Source of the DNA: Nannobrachium achirus
Taxonomy: Eukaryota > Chordata > Actinopteri > Myctophiformes > Myctophidae
NCBI GenBank assembly: GCA_963921795.1
Contig: OY997644.1
Coordinates: forward strand, 413,753-477,752
DNA length: 64,000 nt
Direction: 5' to 3'
The translations under genes were made by a program, and so were the position numbers. Below, piece after piece: positions 34,331 through 45,360 of this stretch (positions are counted from its first letter, which is position 1; each line of letters begins with the position of its first letter). The notes under the pieces are model-generated. The model searched no databases. It had not been told where the DNA came from and saw nothing but the letters and a program-made list of their open reading frames with translations.

Positions 34331-35027
34331 GTGGCACATGCTTAAAAGAACAGATCTGCAAGCTTAGCTATCCTGTATATCCGACGGTGTTGATAGCTTG
34401 TAAATCTGTTATTTTTGCGCATGTAACCTTGTACTTGTTTAAAAAAAAAACTCCATGCTCTGCAGCTTTCTATTGGACACAGACCGGCAGGTTCAGATTT
34501 GCATTATAGGCCTATTATGCCCACAGCTAGGGAGGAGAGTATATTTTACGTTTATATGGGGCTAGTACATTTTGCACCCATATTACTGTCATGTCTTAAT
34601 AATATGTTGCTTTTAACAAGTAAGCTAAGTGATTGGTGGAGCCTGCTGCGCACTGACTGTGGCCATTCATTAGGCTACTCTTAAACAGGGCCGTGCTGTC
34701 CATACAGGCAAAATAGGCAGCCCCACACAGGCTGGGGGCCTCATGAGATTATTATAATTTTTTTAACCAACATGGGCATGGGCCCCCGTTGAGCTGTTGA
34801 ACAGAGAACAGTTGAAGTGAGGGTTAACATGAAACAATTGCTTTGGACATATTAGCTCATTAGAATCTGAAAAGAGCTTGGCTCTCAAAGGTGCAGACCA
34901 GATAACAATGGCCCTAATCACCCAAGCAGTTCCTTCATGTGTGTTCTGTGATGTCACATACATCTTTAAAGTGATCCCTGACTAGTAAGCCATGTAGGCC
35001 TTAATATGTTATAATAACCCTCTTTAA

Positions 35028-35514
35028 AGTGATCCCTGACTAATACGACAAATATGCCTTAATACATTATAATTGTCCTCTATAACTACAATGTATAATT
35101 AAAAACACCTCAATTATTGTATTTCTTAAAGAAATAGCTAATCTTTCACTCAATAGGGGAAATGCCCGTCGCAAGTTGATGATGTCATAAATGTCAAGTG
35201 TGATCTATCCCTATGGAATTTATGGCATGCATGTGAAAATAAAAACAAACTTAATACTTCCTATGGTTAATATGAGCATCAAATCAATATTTCAAATGTG
35301 TTTGTGTTTTGTTTTTTTGCACATGCATGCCATAAAAATGACACCTGACATTTATGAAATCATCAACTTGCGACAGGCATTTCCCCTACTGAGTGAAAGA
35401 TTAGCTATTTCTAGAAGAAATAAAATATTTAAGGTGTTTTTAATTTTACATTGTAGTTATAGAGGACAATTATAATGTATTAAGACATATTTGTCGTATT
35501 AGTCAGGGATCACT
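35028..35514. mobile_element. inner TTAA foldback 1
   Basis: TTAA at 35024-35027 and 35515-35518. Arms of about 200 bp are near-perfect inverted copies (AGTGATCCCTGACTAATACG...; AAATGCCCGTCGCAAGTTGA) around a short centre. The same end sequence as the outer element makes it a member of the same family inserted into its relative. Confidence 0.85.
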
Positions 35515-35518
35515 TTAA

Positions 35519-35990
35519 CCAAAATATACCATTTAAAACACTTACAATATATTCCTTTGAGAGAAAAAAAGTTATATTTTCAACCCATGGGGGGAGCCAT
35601 TGCACTGTTCGTCGCATGTAGTGATGACGGTCGTAGAAGATACATTTTGTCTGGACGGGCCAATTTAAAATGGCGGTGTAAACACGTTTTAGATGTTGAA
35701 TTAAACACTTTACTAACCCGGCGAAACATCCTACTTGATTGAACAGAACAGAAAAGCACCACACTACTAACTACAGTTAATCTGAGCTTCAAGACAATGT
35801 TTTAAATATTGTAAAGAGAACGTTCTTTTGACGTTCCATATTAACCTTAAGGGCCCGACCAGCCAAAATGTATCTTCTACGTCATCACTGCATGCGACGA
35901 ACAGTGCAATGGCTCCCCCCATGGGTTGAAAATATAACTTTTTTTCTCTCAAAGGAATATATTGTAAGTGTTTTAAATGGTATATTTTGG
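35519..35990. mobile_element. inner TTAA foldback 2
   Basis: Abuts element 1, sharing TTAA at 35515-35518, with TTAA again at 35991-35994. Arms CCAAAATATACCATTTAAAA...TGGGGGGAGCCATTGCACTG are inverted over roughly 200 bp. Its ends differ from element 1, so it is another family using the same target. Confidence 0.85.
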
Positions 35991-35999
35991 TTAAAGAGG

Positions 36000-37160
36000 G
36001 TTATTATAACATACTAGAAGCTCGGCCGCCCAAAGGGCGGCCGAGCGTCTAGTCGGCGCCCTGGCCAACTCGGGAACAATGTAAATAGGGGATGAATGCC
36101 CCGCCCTTTAATGCAAACCCCATTATACCTGTTGTCATAGGATCTGTTTTGACCATCTGTTTGCGTGTGTCCATTTATGCCCATGGCTTGTGAGATGCGT
36201 CGGTTATCTCCATATATAGAGATTCAACACGTGCAAAGTACAGGAGTGATGTCAGAATGAGTCAGCAGAAGTGATGTCAGAATGCCCATATGCCCATATA
36301 TGGAGATCTCTGTATCTGTGTCCCCTTTATGCCCATATACGGAGATTGCGTCCATTTTATGTCACAATGAGTCAGCGCTTGCGCCGATACATCCATTTAT
36401 GCCCATATATGGAGATGTGCGGCCGAGCGTCTAGTCGGCGCCCTAGCCAACTCGGGAACAATGTAAATATGCCCATATATGGAGATCTCTGTAGGACCCG
36501 TTATGCCCATATATGGAGATGCGCGGCCAAGCGTCTAGTCGGCGCCCTAGCCAACTCGGGAACAATGTAAATATGCCCATATAAGGAGATCTCTGCAGGA
36601 CCCGTTTTGACCATCTGTTTGCCTGTTTGTCTTTGAGTCAGCAGAAGTGATGTCAGAATGCCCATATGCCCATATATGGAGATCTCTGTATCTGTGTCCC
36701 CTTTATGCCCATATACGGAGATTGCGTCCATTGTATGTCACAATGAGTCAGCGCTTGCGCCGATACGTCCATTTATGCCCATATATGGAGATGGGCGGCC
36801 GAGCGTCTAGTCGGCGCCCTGGCCAACTCGGGAACAATGTAAATATGCCCGTGTTGTCGTAGGAGTGTGGGGTCATGTGGTGTACGTGATGTCAGAGCCT
36901 TTTATGAAGTGATGTCACAATGACATGATTTCCTCCGGAACAGCCTGATGTCAACAATCAGCTCCGCATAAGGAGATTCCGAACGTTTTGCGCCGTTTCG
37001 GAAAAAACGTGCGCCGGGTCGGGTCGAGGCCCGGCACTGCACTCCGCGCCACGGCAGAGAACGTGCGTGCCGAATCTGAAGCCGGTGGGACGAACGGTTC
37101 TCGAGATACGTGGATTACAGACACACACGCAGACACGCAGAGACTTCTCGCATTTATAGA
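36000..37160. repeat. compound repeat: CCCATATATGGAGAT plus TCTAGTCGGCGCCCT units
   Basis: Starts with an 18-bp hairpin (CTAGAAGCTCGGCCGCCC, AAA, complement with one mismatch) at 36014-36052. The GTCTAGTCGGCGCCCT...AACTCGGGAACAATGTAA unit occurs four times (36047, 36430, 36533, 36803 regions). A block of about 190 bp at 36270-36460 recurs 376 bp later (36646-36840). Many CCCATATATGGAGAT palindromes separate the units. The end (36960-37165) is CpG-rich and runs into GCAGACACGCAGAGACTTCT. Confidence 0.8.
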
Positions 37161-37589
37161 TAGATTAAGGCCTACATGGCTTACTTGTCAGGGATCACTT
37201 TAAGGGGCAGGGGCGTGCAGAGACATTTTGAAGGGGGGGGTGCTCAAGTGAAAAAAAAGGGCACCTTGTGGAACCATCGACTACCTAGTAGTTGCATTGC
37301 AGGGGGGGTGGGGGGGGGGATTTGAATGATGTCAAGTGGCCGGCACTTACACATACATTACATGAGTTAACAGGTTCAGACAATGGTCTATTGATATGCA
37401 TACATGCCCTGCTGTGACATATCTAATAGGTATTGATATGCATGTATAAATTCATTGAATAACCGATTAACCATTTAATCTACTATAGTCCCTGAAAATC
37501 GCAGGCCCCCCCTGCAAGTGAAAATCGCAGGGCCCCCCTTTTGCAAATGATGGAGTTCTATCTGTCCGTCATTCAAGGTTGTATGTGTA

Positions 37590-37705
37590 AATAAGCCGAA
37601 AAGCTTACTAGGATCTCCTTTTAGTTGACCTTGGCTTGTACCAGTGAACTGTACTGTCATGAAACTGTACTTTTAATAGTCTTCAATCAATCAATCAATC
37701 AATCT
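37590..37705 (+). mobile_element. LINE 3' tail, second copy
   Basis: Contains AGGATCTCCTTTTAGTTGAC, CCAGTGAACTGTAC and a tail of TCAATCAATCAATC, matching the tail at 10766-10866. Only about 110 bp are present (5'-truncated). Confidence 0.75.
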
Positions 37706-38330
37706 ATCTGGAAGAAGTTGCACGTGAACTCTGCAGCCGCACAGAGGCACTCCAACAAGACCACTCTGACAAGCTAAATGCTGGGTGCAGTAAATGTATT
37801 TGTCTGCATAAAGGCAATAATTGAAGTAGCTATGAATTGAAATATAATTAACAGGCTGCCTGTGGACACACATCCATTTACATGTATTTATTGTGAGACA
37901 AAGGTTGAGAACCACTGCAAAACAGGCACTTAAAAGTTATTCTTGTTCTTATTATCATTAAGGTAGTTAGTTATTTGTAGGTAATAACTCTGATATTCCC
38001 ATTATGTTATCTTGTAGCTATAAAAATTCATGTGAGAGTGAAGCACAATTGCTTTTTCTTATTTTGTTTATATGGAATTATTTTTGAAAAAAATGCTAGT
38101 TTGCATTAAACTCGTGATTTATTTTTCTCATATCTTAATTATTTGAAAATATTTTCAAATAATTAAAAACAAAAGTTTAGGAAACCAAATGTAAACAGGC
38201 ATTTACTTGCGACTCCTAGAAATTGGTCCGCAACCCACACATGGGTCCCGACCCAGGGGCCTCAAACTGGGGTTTGCCTGGGTCCTCCTAGGCCCTAAGC
38301 ACGGCCCTGCTTATCCCGTAAAGATTACTT
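37706..38330. other. non-coding, hAT MITE end
   Basis: TTGAGAACCACTG at 37903-37915 is the right end of the hAT MITE family seen at 14675-15086; I did not find its left end. The rest is AT-rich. Confidence 0.45.
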
Positions 38331-38348
38331 TATCCCACGTCCTCAGGT

Positions 38349-38349
<1 letters not shown>

Positions 38350-38403
<54 letters not shown>

Positions 38404-38424
38404 CTTTATCCCACGTCCTCAGGT

Positions 38425-38499
<75 letters not shown>
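38350..38499. repeat. (GA)n microsatellite, duplicated with flank
   Basis: Two GA runs, each preceded by ATTACTTTATCCCACGTCCT and CAGGTAATG, so the run and its flank were duplicated together. Confidence 0.97.
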
Positions 38500-38503
<4 letters not shown>

Positions 38504-38800
38504 GACGAGAAAGAACAAAACACTATAGGGTCGGGGGAGGTAAGGCTGGGTTAGGAGCGGTGAGCGTGTGTGTGAGAGAGACTTTTTTTTCTCGAAATAC
38601 GTGCAGCCTTGTCGAAAGACCGTGCCGGCCAGTCGAAAGACCGTGCCGCCCTGTCGAAAGACCGGCGTCAGTTTTTTCGAAAAACCGTGCCGTCGAAACA
38701 GCGGAGCCGAAATCTCGCGATCCCTAAGTCGAACTATCGGCGCGTCGAAGTTGCGTGCTGTCGAACATTTGGGACGTCGAAAAAGCGAGATTTCCCCGAG

Positions 38801-39216
38801 AAATGTAGGCTACCCTATGTCATTAGTCTGATGCCTTTCAAGTATATACAAGGCAAAACAATACCCCATGTCACTGCTTCAAGTTGTTTTGATTCGTTTT
38901 AACCTCTCTACAGGGACTTACAATGTTACACTTCTCTCTGTTGATCAGTGCACTTTAAAACTTTCGGACGAGGCTTGCTTAACGAGTAATAGACTACACC
39001 TGGAAATACAAAAAGACGTAAATTCTTAATCCAGCTGTGCAGGTGGATTAAACTACACATGATCACAAAGGCTTGTGTTTGGAAGCTGTTAGGACTTATT
39101 TATTTGGGGACACAAGGATATCCTGCAGGTAAGAGGAAAGTGGACTGTTGTGCTATTGTCTGTTTGGCGAAAACTGGGAAGATTAGATGCTTGCTGCTGT
39201 GCTGAGCGGGGGGCTC

Positions 39217-39279
<63 letters not shown>

Positions 39280-39959
39280 CGTGTGTGCTACTGTGTGCCT
39301 ATCAGATGCGCGTCAGAATGCTCCGTTACTTAACAAGGCAGCTCTCTTAATGTTAACGTGAATGCGCTCCTCATATGGATATAACATTTATTCCATTGCA
39401 TTGTAGTGACTTGACTCGAGTGGACTCGGTGGGGGGCGAGTCCAAGTCAAATTAGACCGAGACCGAGACGAGTCCAAGTCAAACTAGAAAAATATTGTTC
39501 CTTCGAAACAATTGTGGGCTCGCTTCAAGCCAGAAAACAATGGCTATAAAAGCACAAAATGTCAAGATCGCAGGCAGTGCTCTCTTTGACGTTACTGACG
39601 TCAAAGATTGGTCCATTTTGTTCCAAAAATGTGTTGTGCAAAAGTTGACCCGCTGGTGGCGCTATAACAGGCCAATGTGAGAAGGTTGGTATCTGTTCCT
39701 TGACCTATTGGGAATGTGCTTGCAAGATTTCACGCACATCCCAGGCTGTGTTCATGATTTGAGGTGTTTTTGGCTTTGACCACTTTATCGCTGCTTGCAA
39801 CTATATTTATTATTATTATTTTATAATTTTTTTGTGTGCACTTCATAGGCATGTTAGATAAAGGTCCTTAGATTGCGTGTAGAATGTTTCATGCAAATTG
39901 CAAAAAAAAATCCTAGAATAAAAACGGGTTTAAGCGTTTTACAAACTGCTCAAAATTAT
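38801..39959. other. non-coding, (GT)n and GAGTCC-rich segment
   Basis: A GT run at about 39220-39285. The segment 39410-39490 (GACTCGAGTGGACTCGG, GACCGAGACGAGTCC) is hAT-family subterminal-type sequence. No supported gene. Confidence 0.5.
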
Positions 39960-40640
39960 ATAGCGCCCCCCTTTGGCCATTTGGGGTAAGATTGGTTTCA
40001 GTGATATTTGAACTAACCCTCTACACTATTTTGTCATGAAAATGTGACTTTGCATGTATGTTTTAGAGGCAGAAGAATAATTTGCATAAAAATGCAATAT
40101 TGTTTGAATTATTTAAAAAAGCATGTTTCAATGTTAAAGAAATCCGATCTGACAGATCTTTAGATATCGGTCCAAAGTTCACGTAAAAAAAGTTTTGTGC
40201 ACGTGACGCGAAAATTCCAGAATAAAAGCGGGTTTACGCGTTTTACAAACTGCTCAAAATTGCGGAAAATTGAACGGCGGAGCTTACTTAACAACGACAC
40301 AGATGTCTTCCGCTTGAGTCAAAGCACGCGTGTAACAAGTTGCATGTCTTCAAACGAAACGAGTCATGACTTATGCCCGTTTGAAGTTTGAATTTTCAGA
40401 CGCTTCGTATAGCGCCCCCCTTTGGCCGATTGGAATAAAATTGGTTTCAGTGATACTTTGACTAACCCTCCACATCTTTGCCAAATGCCATGAACGTGTA
40501 ACTTTGCATGTATGATTTAGAGGCCGAAGAATAATTTGCATAAAACCGCAATATTGATTGAACTATTAAAAAATTATATTTCACTTTAAAAGAAATCCGC
40601 CGAGATTAGTTTGACCGTATTGGTCCAAAGTTCATGTGAA
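39960..40640. repeat. direct repeat of ~220 bp, ~445 bp apart
   Basis: TAGCGCCCCCCTTTGGCC...ATTGGTTTCAGTGATA...ACTTTGCATGTATG...GAAATCCG occurs at about 39960-40150 and again at 40410-40600. A partial third AGCGCCACCATTTGGCCGAT lies at 40867. Confidence 0.85.
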
Positions 40641-41213
40641 AAAAGTTTCGTGCGCGTATCGAAAAAAACCCAGGAGGAGATAGATTTTTACTGTTTTTCA
40701 TATAATTCCGAATTGTGGGAGACCTAAAGGTCAGAGGTCAAAAGTTAGAGGGTAAAAGTTGTTCGGCATGAGGAGACGCATAAGTGTATACAGGTTTCAT
40801 GGCTGTATGTATAACACAGCATGAGCTATACCTGTTCAAAGATCGCACTTTCGAAGGCTTCCTACAGCGCCACCATTTGGCCGATTGCTATAAAAAATAA
40901 TAGCGCACTTCGCCACTGTAAACTGAACACATTGATGTTTTTATTTTCATTTTCTCACTAAGTATGTAGGAGTAGAAAGGAACGGTAGGTTCCGTACGGA
41001 ACCATTGTTTACTTAGATATGGAAGGATGACCTCCCACTTGGGTAATGACGCCCCCTGGCGATCATTCAGAGAAACTACTTCAGCTCCCGTACTAACGTA
41101 GGTAGGAAGGGCCTGTCACTCAAACCGGAGTGACCCGCCTCCAGGCTATATAAGCCCCCGGAGGCGGAAGTAACATCCTCTTAATACCACTCTCTGCCAC
41201 ATTCAGTGAAACA

Positions 41214-41325
41214 GAGGGGCATTACGTGGGAGGTCATCCTTCCATATCTAAGTAAACAATGGTTCCGTACGGAACCTACCGTTTACTGTCAATATTCCAG
41301 GATGACCTCCCACTTGGGATTCTTA
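41214..41325. repeat. DIRS internal complementary region
   Basis: Carries, back to back, the reverse complements of the left terminus (TCCATATCTAAGTAAACAAT then GGTTCCGTACGG) and right terminus (TACTGTCAATATTCCAGGAT). In the DIRS cycle this region is thought to template circle closure. Confidence 0.85.
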
Positions 41326-41623
41326 AACTCCCCTCTAAGCCACAACCTACTCTCATACCCTCACACACCCCTCATACGGGTGAGCACAGCCCAAACGGGC
41401 GTGACCCATCACCCAGAAGGTCCCAGGCCCACCGGACCTGGGTGTGAAGGCATGAGAAAATAAGGAGAGACCCTGATAGACCGAAGTCCGCCTCATTCAA
41501 CTAAATGAAAAGGACAAGTCCGCCTTATAAGTAAGACACACTATATAAGGAAAACACAGGGTCCCCCCCAAAATACCCCAGGTGGCTACATGCCCACCTG
41601 TGGGAGGGGAAGATCCGACTCCT

Positions 41624-43177
41624 CTAAGACGTAGAGGAGGCAACTGCACCCAGAACCGAATGCGCTAGCGAAGAGGATTCGATATCCAGGTGATAGTAGG
41701 CTGCAAAGGTAGAAGGCGAAGACCAATTCGCCGAAACACAAATCTCCTGAACGGAGACTCCCTTTGCCAGTGCCCACGAAGTAGCCACACCTCTAGTGCT
41801 ATGGGCTTTAAGTGCCGCCGGCACTTCCACACCCGCACTAGAGTAAGCCAGCCTAATAGCATCCACAATCCACCTCGAAAGAGTGGGTCTAGACACCGGC
41901 TTTCTGACAAGAACATTGCCCATTTCCACGAAGAGCTGAGAAGAAGCTCTAGAACCAGCAGTCCTGTCACAGTAGGCCTTCAATGCCCTGACAGGACAAA
42001 GGCAATTCAGCCGTTCATCCTCCACCGAGACAAACGGAGGAGGATGAAAAGCCAGAAGAACAACAGGCTCCTTAGGAACCACCATGTTCTTAGGAACAAA
42101 CTTAAGATGAGGCTTGAGCAACACCTTGAGATCATTGTTCATAAACTGCATGCACTCCGCAGACACCGAGAGAGCTTGCAGGTCACCAACTCTTTTAGCC
42201 GTGGCCAAAGCCAGCAAAAGAGCCGTCTTGAAACTCAAAAGTTTCAAAGGCATCCCTACAAGCGGCTCAAAGGGAGCCCGACATAGGCCCCCTAGAACCA
42301 CCTGCAGATCCCAAAATGGGAACAAAGACCTAGTCACCGGCCTCAAACGTTCAACTCCTTGCATGAACTTGATGACCTCCGGGACTTTAGAAGGTGCCTT
42401 GCCCGCCACCCCCAGGTGACAGGCATTAATAGCCGCCAAATACCCCCTAAGGGTAGAAAATGCAAGACCACTTCTCAAGCGGTCCTGCATAAATTCCAGA
42501 ATTTCCTGGGCTGACGCCACATGGGCCACCACCGGTGGAACACGCGACTCACACCAGTCCTCAAAGGCATTCCACCTTCCATCATAAGACGCCCTCGTAG
42601 AAGGCGCCTTAGCACTCTGAATGGTAGCAACCACTTCAGAAGAAAAACCAGCTGCCAGCAGGTTTAACCTTTCACGTGCCAAACCCACAGGTCTAGGACC
42701 TGCAGGTCTTGGTGGAAGATCTCCCCCCTGGCCTGACTCAACAGATCCCTGCACTGAGGCAGCTGCCAACCCGGTTCGCAAAGGAGAGGGGCGATCGCCG
42801 ATCTCCACGTGCCCTTGTAGGGAGCCACCAGGAGCATCTCCAGACCGAACCTCCTGACTCTCTCCAGAGTGGGTCGGATTAAGTCGAAGGGGGGAAACGC
42901 GTACAGTAGACCTCTCGGCCACGTGTGCGCTAAGGCGTCCAACCCCAAGGGAGGACTGCCCTTCACCGCGAAGAACAACGGACACTTCGTATTCTCCGCT
43001 GACGCAAACAGGTCCGCCACTGGCTGACCGAACTTGCGAAAAATCTGGCTCGCCACCCTGGGGTGGAGAGACCAATCCTCGTAGCGAGAACCTCCCCTGG
43101 ACAGGAGATCTGCTCCGCTGTTGAGGAGACCTGGGACGTGTAAGGCCCTGATCGACTTGAGGCGCGACAAGCACCAA
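41624..43177 (-). CDS. DIRS tyrosine recombinase ORF
   Basis: A 517-codon open frame. From about residue 168 it is recombinase: RLNLLAAGFSSEVVATIQ, then RASYDGRWNAFEDWC (N-terminal SAM-like part), LLALATAKRVGDLQALSV with the first catalytic Arg, KAHSTRGVATSWAL (His-x-x-Arg) and SPSTFAAYYHLD with the nucleophilic Tyr near the C-terminus. The first ~165 residues overlap the 3' end of pol and look like a shadow of it, so the true start is uncertain. No stop interrupts the domain. It would integrate the circular cDNA. Confidence 0.85.
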   Translation of the reverse strand: MVLVAPQVDQGLTRPRSPQQRSRSPVQGRFSLRGLVSPPQGGEPDFSQVRSASGGPVCVSGEYEVSVVLRGEGQSSLGVGRLSAHVAERSTVRVSPLRLNPTHSGESQEVRSGDAPGGSLQGHVEIGDRPSPLRTGLAAASVQGSVESGQGGDLPPRPAGPRPVGLARERLNLLAAGFSSEVVATIQSAKAPSTRASYDGRWNAFEDWCESRVPPVVAHVASAQEILEFMQDRLRSGLAFSTLRGYLAAINACHLGVAGKAPSKVPEVIKFMQGVERLRPVTRSLFPFWDLQVVLGGLCRAPFEPLVGMPLKLLSFKTALLLALATAKRVGDLQALSVSAECMQFMNNDLKVLLKPHLKFVPKNMVVPKEPVVLLAFHPPPFVSVEDERLNCLCPVRALKAYCDRTAGSRASSQLFVEMGNVLVRKPVSRPTLSRWIVDAIRLAYSSAGVEVPAALKAHSTRGVATSWALAKGVSVQEICVSANWSSPSTFAAYYHLDIESSSLAHSVLGAVASSTS

Positions 43178-45360
43178 CCGTCAATTATCGAGCCAGACGG
43201 TCCAGTGGCAACGACGACAGGCCCCCCTGTTTGTTGACATAAAACATGGCCGTCGTATTGTCTGTCCTGACCAGGACGTGACAATGCAAAATCCAAGGCT
43301 CGAAATGCTTGAGCGCCAGGAGTATAGCCATCAACTCCAAATAGTTGATGTGACGACCCCTCATCTCCAGAGGCCAAAGCCCCTGCGCTGTGCGCCCCTC
43401 GAAAGTGGCTCCCCATCCACTGAGACTGGCGTCTGTCGTGATCGACTTGTGGGAAACCACCTCGCCAATCGAGACTCCGCTGGTGAGGAACCCCTCCACC
43501 AGCCAAGGAGACAGGGCGATCGCGCAGGAAGGGGAAACCGTAACCTTCTTGTACTTCAAGGAGGGCGGGATCCCGAGGGATAACATCCATCGTTGAAAAG
43601 GTCTCATATGAAACCTGCCCAAACGCAACAGATGTACTGCGGAAGCCATCATTCCCGTCAGTACCATGCAACTCCTGTAAGTGACCACCTGGCCCACTTG
43701 AAAAGGAGTCGAGACATTCCCGAAACCTGTCCACCCTCTCCTCTGAGAGACGGGCCGACATGTCGGACGAGTCCAGAAGGACCCCAAAGAATGTAAGACG
43801 ACGTGCTGGAGTCAGCATGCTCTTGCCGTGGTTGACTATGAAACCTAAGGCCTTCAGGTGAGCCAAAACCACTTGTGTGTGACGCGCCACTTCGTGGGCG
43901 GAGCTCGCTGAAATCATCCAAACGTCGATGTACGTTGCCAACCTGACGCCCTGCTGTCTCAGCGGGGCGATGGCTGCTTCGGTCACTTTCACGAAAACCC
44001 TCGGGCTCAGTGACAGACCGAAAGGGAGTACTGTATACTCGTACAGGCGACCCTCGAAGGCGAACCGTAGGAATTTCCTGTGTGGGGGATAAATCTGGAC
44101 GTGCTGATAAGCATCCTTCAGATCCACTGAACAGTGGAAATCCCCTTGCCTGACCGACCGTAACATGGTGGGTACAGTTAGCATCCTGAAAACGTATTTC
44201 TTCAGGTACACGTTTAGTGCCTTTAGGTCCAGGATGGGACGTAGCCCCCCCCCCTTTTTGGGCACCAGGAAATAAAGGCTCCAAAATCCCATGCGGGATT
44301 GGGTCCTGTCCAGCTCCACTATAGCACCCTTGCTTAGCAAGGAGCTGATCTCTTCTCTCAAAAGATTTGCTTTTAAACCACGAGCCCTGGTATGAATAAC
44401 CCTGCTCGAAAGCGGGGGTATGTCTGCGAACTGTAACCTGTAACCCCTGGTTATCGTTCGAAATACCCAATGGCTCGGGTTGCATAACTTCCACTGGCGC
44501 GCGCAGCGTGCTAGCGTGTTTTGAGCGAGAGAAACCCCACCACTGTGCTTCCGTGACGGCGGAGCTTTTTGGCGGCCGGACCGGAAGTGGGGAACCTGCA
44601 TATCCGTATCCGGAACACCCGGATGCGGAGCGCAGGGGTTCAATAGGCCGCAAGGCGGGAACACCTTCTGATTGTACCGCTTGACTAGCGGAGCTTTTTG
44701 CGGCCGGACCGGAAGCGGGGAGCTAGCGAATCCGTATCTGGTGAAACCGGAAGCGTTCGGTTTTCGCTCGATAGAGCAACAGGAGGAGCAAAGCGATTCG
44801 ACTGATAAACAGACTCGCCCACCACTAAAGCATTCTCCCCTGACAGGAGAGGAACTTTTACGCACAACCTCCACTGGCACGCGCAGCGTGCTAGCGTGTT
44901 TTGAGAGAGAGAAACCCCACCACTGTGCTTCCGTGACGGCGGAGCTATTTGGCGACTGGACCGGAAGCGGGAGACCTGCGTATCCGTATCCGGAACGACC
45001 GGATGCGGAGCGCAAGGGTTCAATAGGCCGCATGGCGGAAACACCTTCTGGTTGCACCGCTTGACTAGCGGAGCTATTTTGCGGCGGGACCGGAAGTGGG
45101 GAGCGAGCGAATCCGTATCCGGTGTCACCGGAAGCGTTCGCACTTCGCTCGATAGAGAGACAGGAAGAACAAATCGATTCGACTGATAAACAGACTCGCC
45201 CACAACTAAAGCATTCTCCCCTGACAGGAGAGGAACTTTTACGTTTAATACCTGCTCTAAGGCCTTTATGCTTGTCCCTTGACTCGGGCTCATAGTAGGC
45301 CGACAGAATTTCTGACTCAAAGTTAAATTCATAGCATCTCTCACGCGAGGGAAAGCCCAC
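42664..45360 (-). pseudogene. DIRS pol: reverse transcriptase with mutated active site
   Basis: An 898-codon open frame. The N-terminal ~250 residues are a tandem duplication (RKSSSPVRGECFS...VCLSVES occurs twice). RT follows: YFLVPKKGGGLRPILDLKAL near residue 360, VDLKDAYQHVQI, LPFGLSLSPRVF near 443 and TYIDVWMI near 475. The second catalytic Asp of the YxDD box is Val (GTT at 43921-43923). Between about 43710 and 43190 this frame is not the genuine one. The genuine frame returns at DGWCLSRLKSIRALHVPGLL and continues to the C-terminal LYAFPPFDLIRPTLERV region. The copy is therefore inactive despite its long ORF. Confidence 0.85.
43185..43787 (-). pseudogene. DIRS RNase H segment in a different frame from RT
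   Basis: The real RNase H lies in this frame: SITTDASLSGWGATFEG (first Asp), LELMAILLALKHFEPW (Glu) and VLVRTDNTTAMFYVNKQGG (Asp). RT sits in the frame of the 898-codon ORF, so one indel near 43710 and a compensating one near 43190 separate the two. The first ~20 residues of this frame are shadow. Confidence 0.85.

Larger units (their letters stand above)
34970..37199. mobile_element. outer TTAA foldback element
   Basis: TTAA at 34966-34969 and 37200-37203. Ends AGTGATCCCTGACTAGTAAG and CTTACTTGTCAGGGATCACT, continuing CCATGTAGGCC / GGCCTACATGG. It has been opened by two smaller TTAA elements and by a repeat array (36000-37160). Confidence 0.8.
34686..38309. mobile_element. inverted-end pair CAGGGCCGTGC
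   Basis: CAGGGCCGTGC at 34686 and GCACGGCCCTG at 38309, followed inside by AGGCAAA...GGGGGCC and complementary GGTTTGCCTGGG. CAG termini would fit a hAT-like family, but the 8-bp flanks do not match. It contains the TTAA foldback nest. Confidence 0.45.
33232..38800. mobile_element. element with ~370-bp TIRs built from TTCGAC words
   Basis: The left arm (33232-33610) has about a dozen TTCGAC or GTCGAA words and the core CTTCGACGCGCCGATAGTTC, and runs into CTCCTAACCCAGCCTTCC. The right arm (38528-38800) is its reverse complement, with the same core and the same GGTTAGGAGCGG end. Between them are microsatellites and further elements. No transposase is present and no target duplication is visible. 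Confidence 0.65.

Noticed and set aside
36014-37160. Firm Helitron call
   Set aside because: There is a hairpin but no confirmed TC/CTRR termini, no Rep/helicase and no known insertion site.
34678-38317. 8-bp target duplication for the CAGGGCCGTGC pair
   Set aside because: The flanking octamers (CTCTTAAA and CTTATCCC) do not match, so I report the inverted ends only.
41690-42286. 198-codon plus-strand frame
   Set aside because: Antisense shadow of the DIRS recombinase, whose catalytic motifs lie on the minus strand.
43658-44653. 331-codon minus-strand frame
   Set aside because: Mostly an off-frame reading of the duplicated pol N-terminus and RT; the RT motifs are in the other frame.
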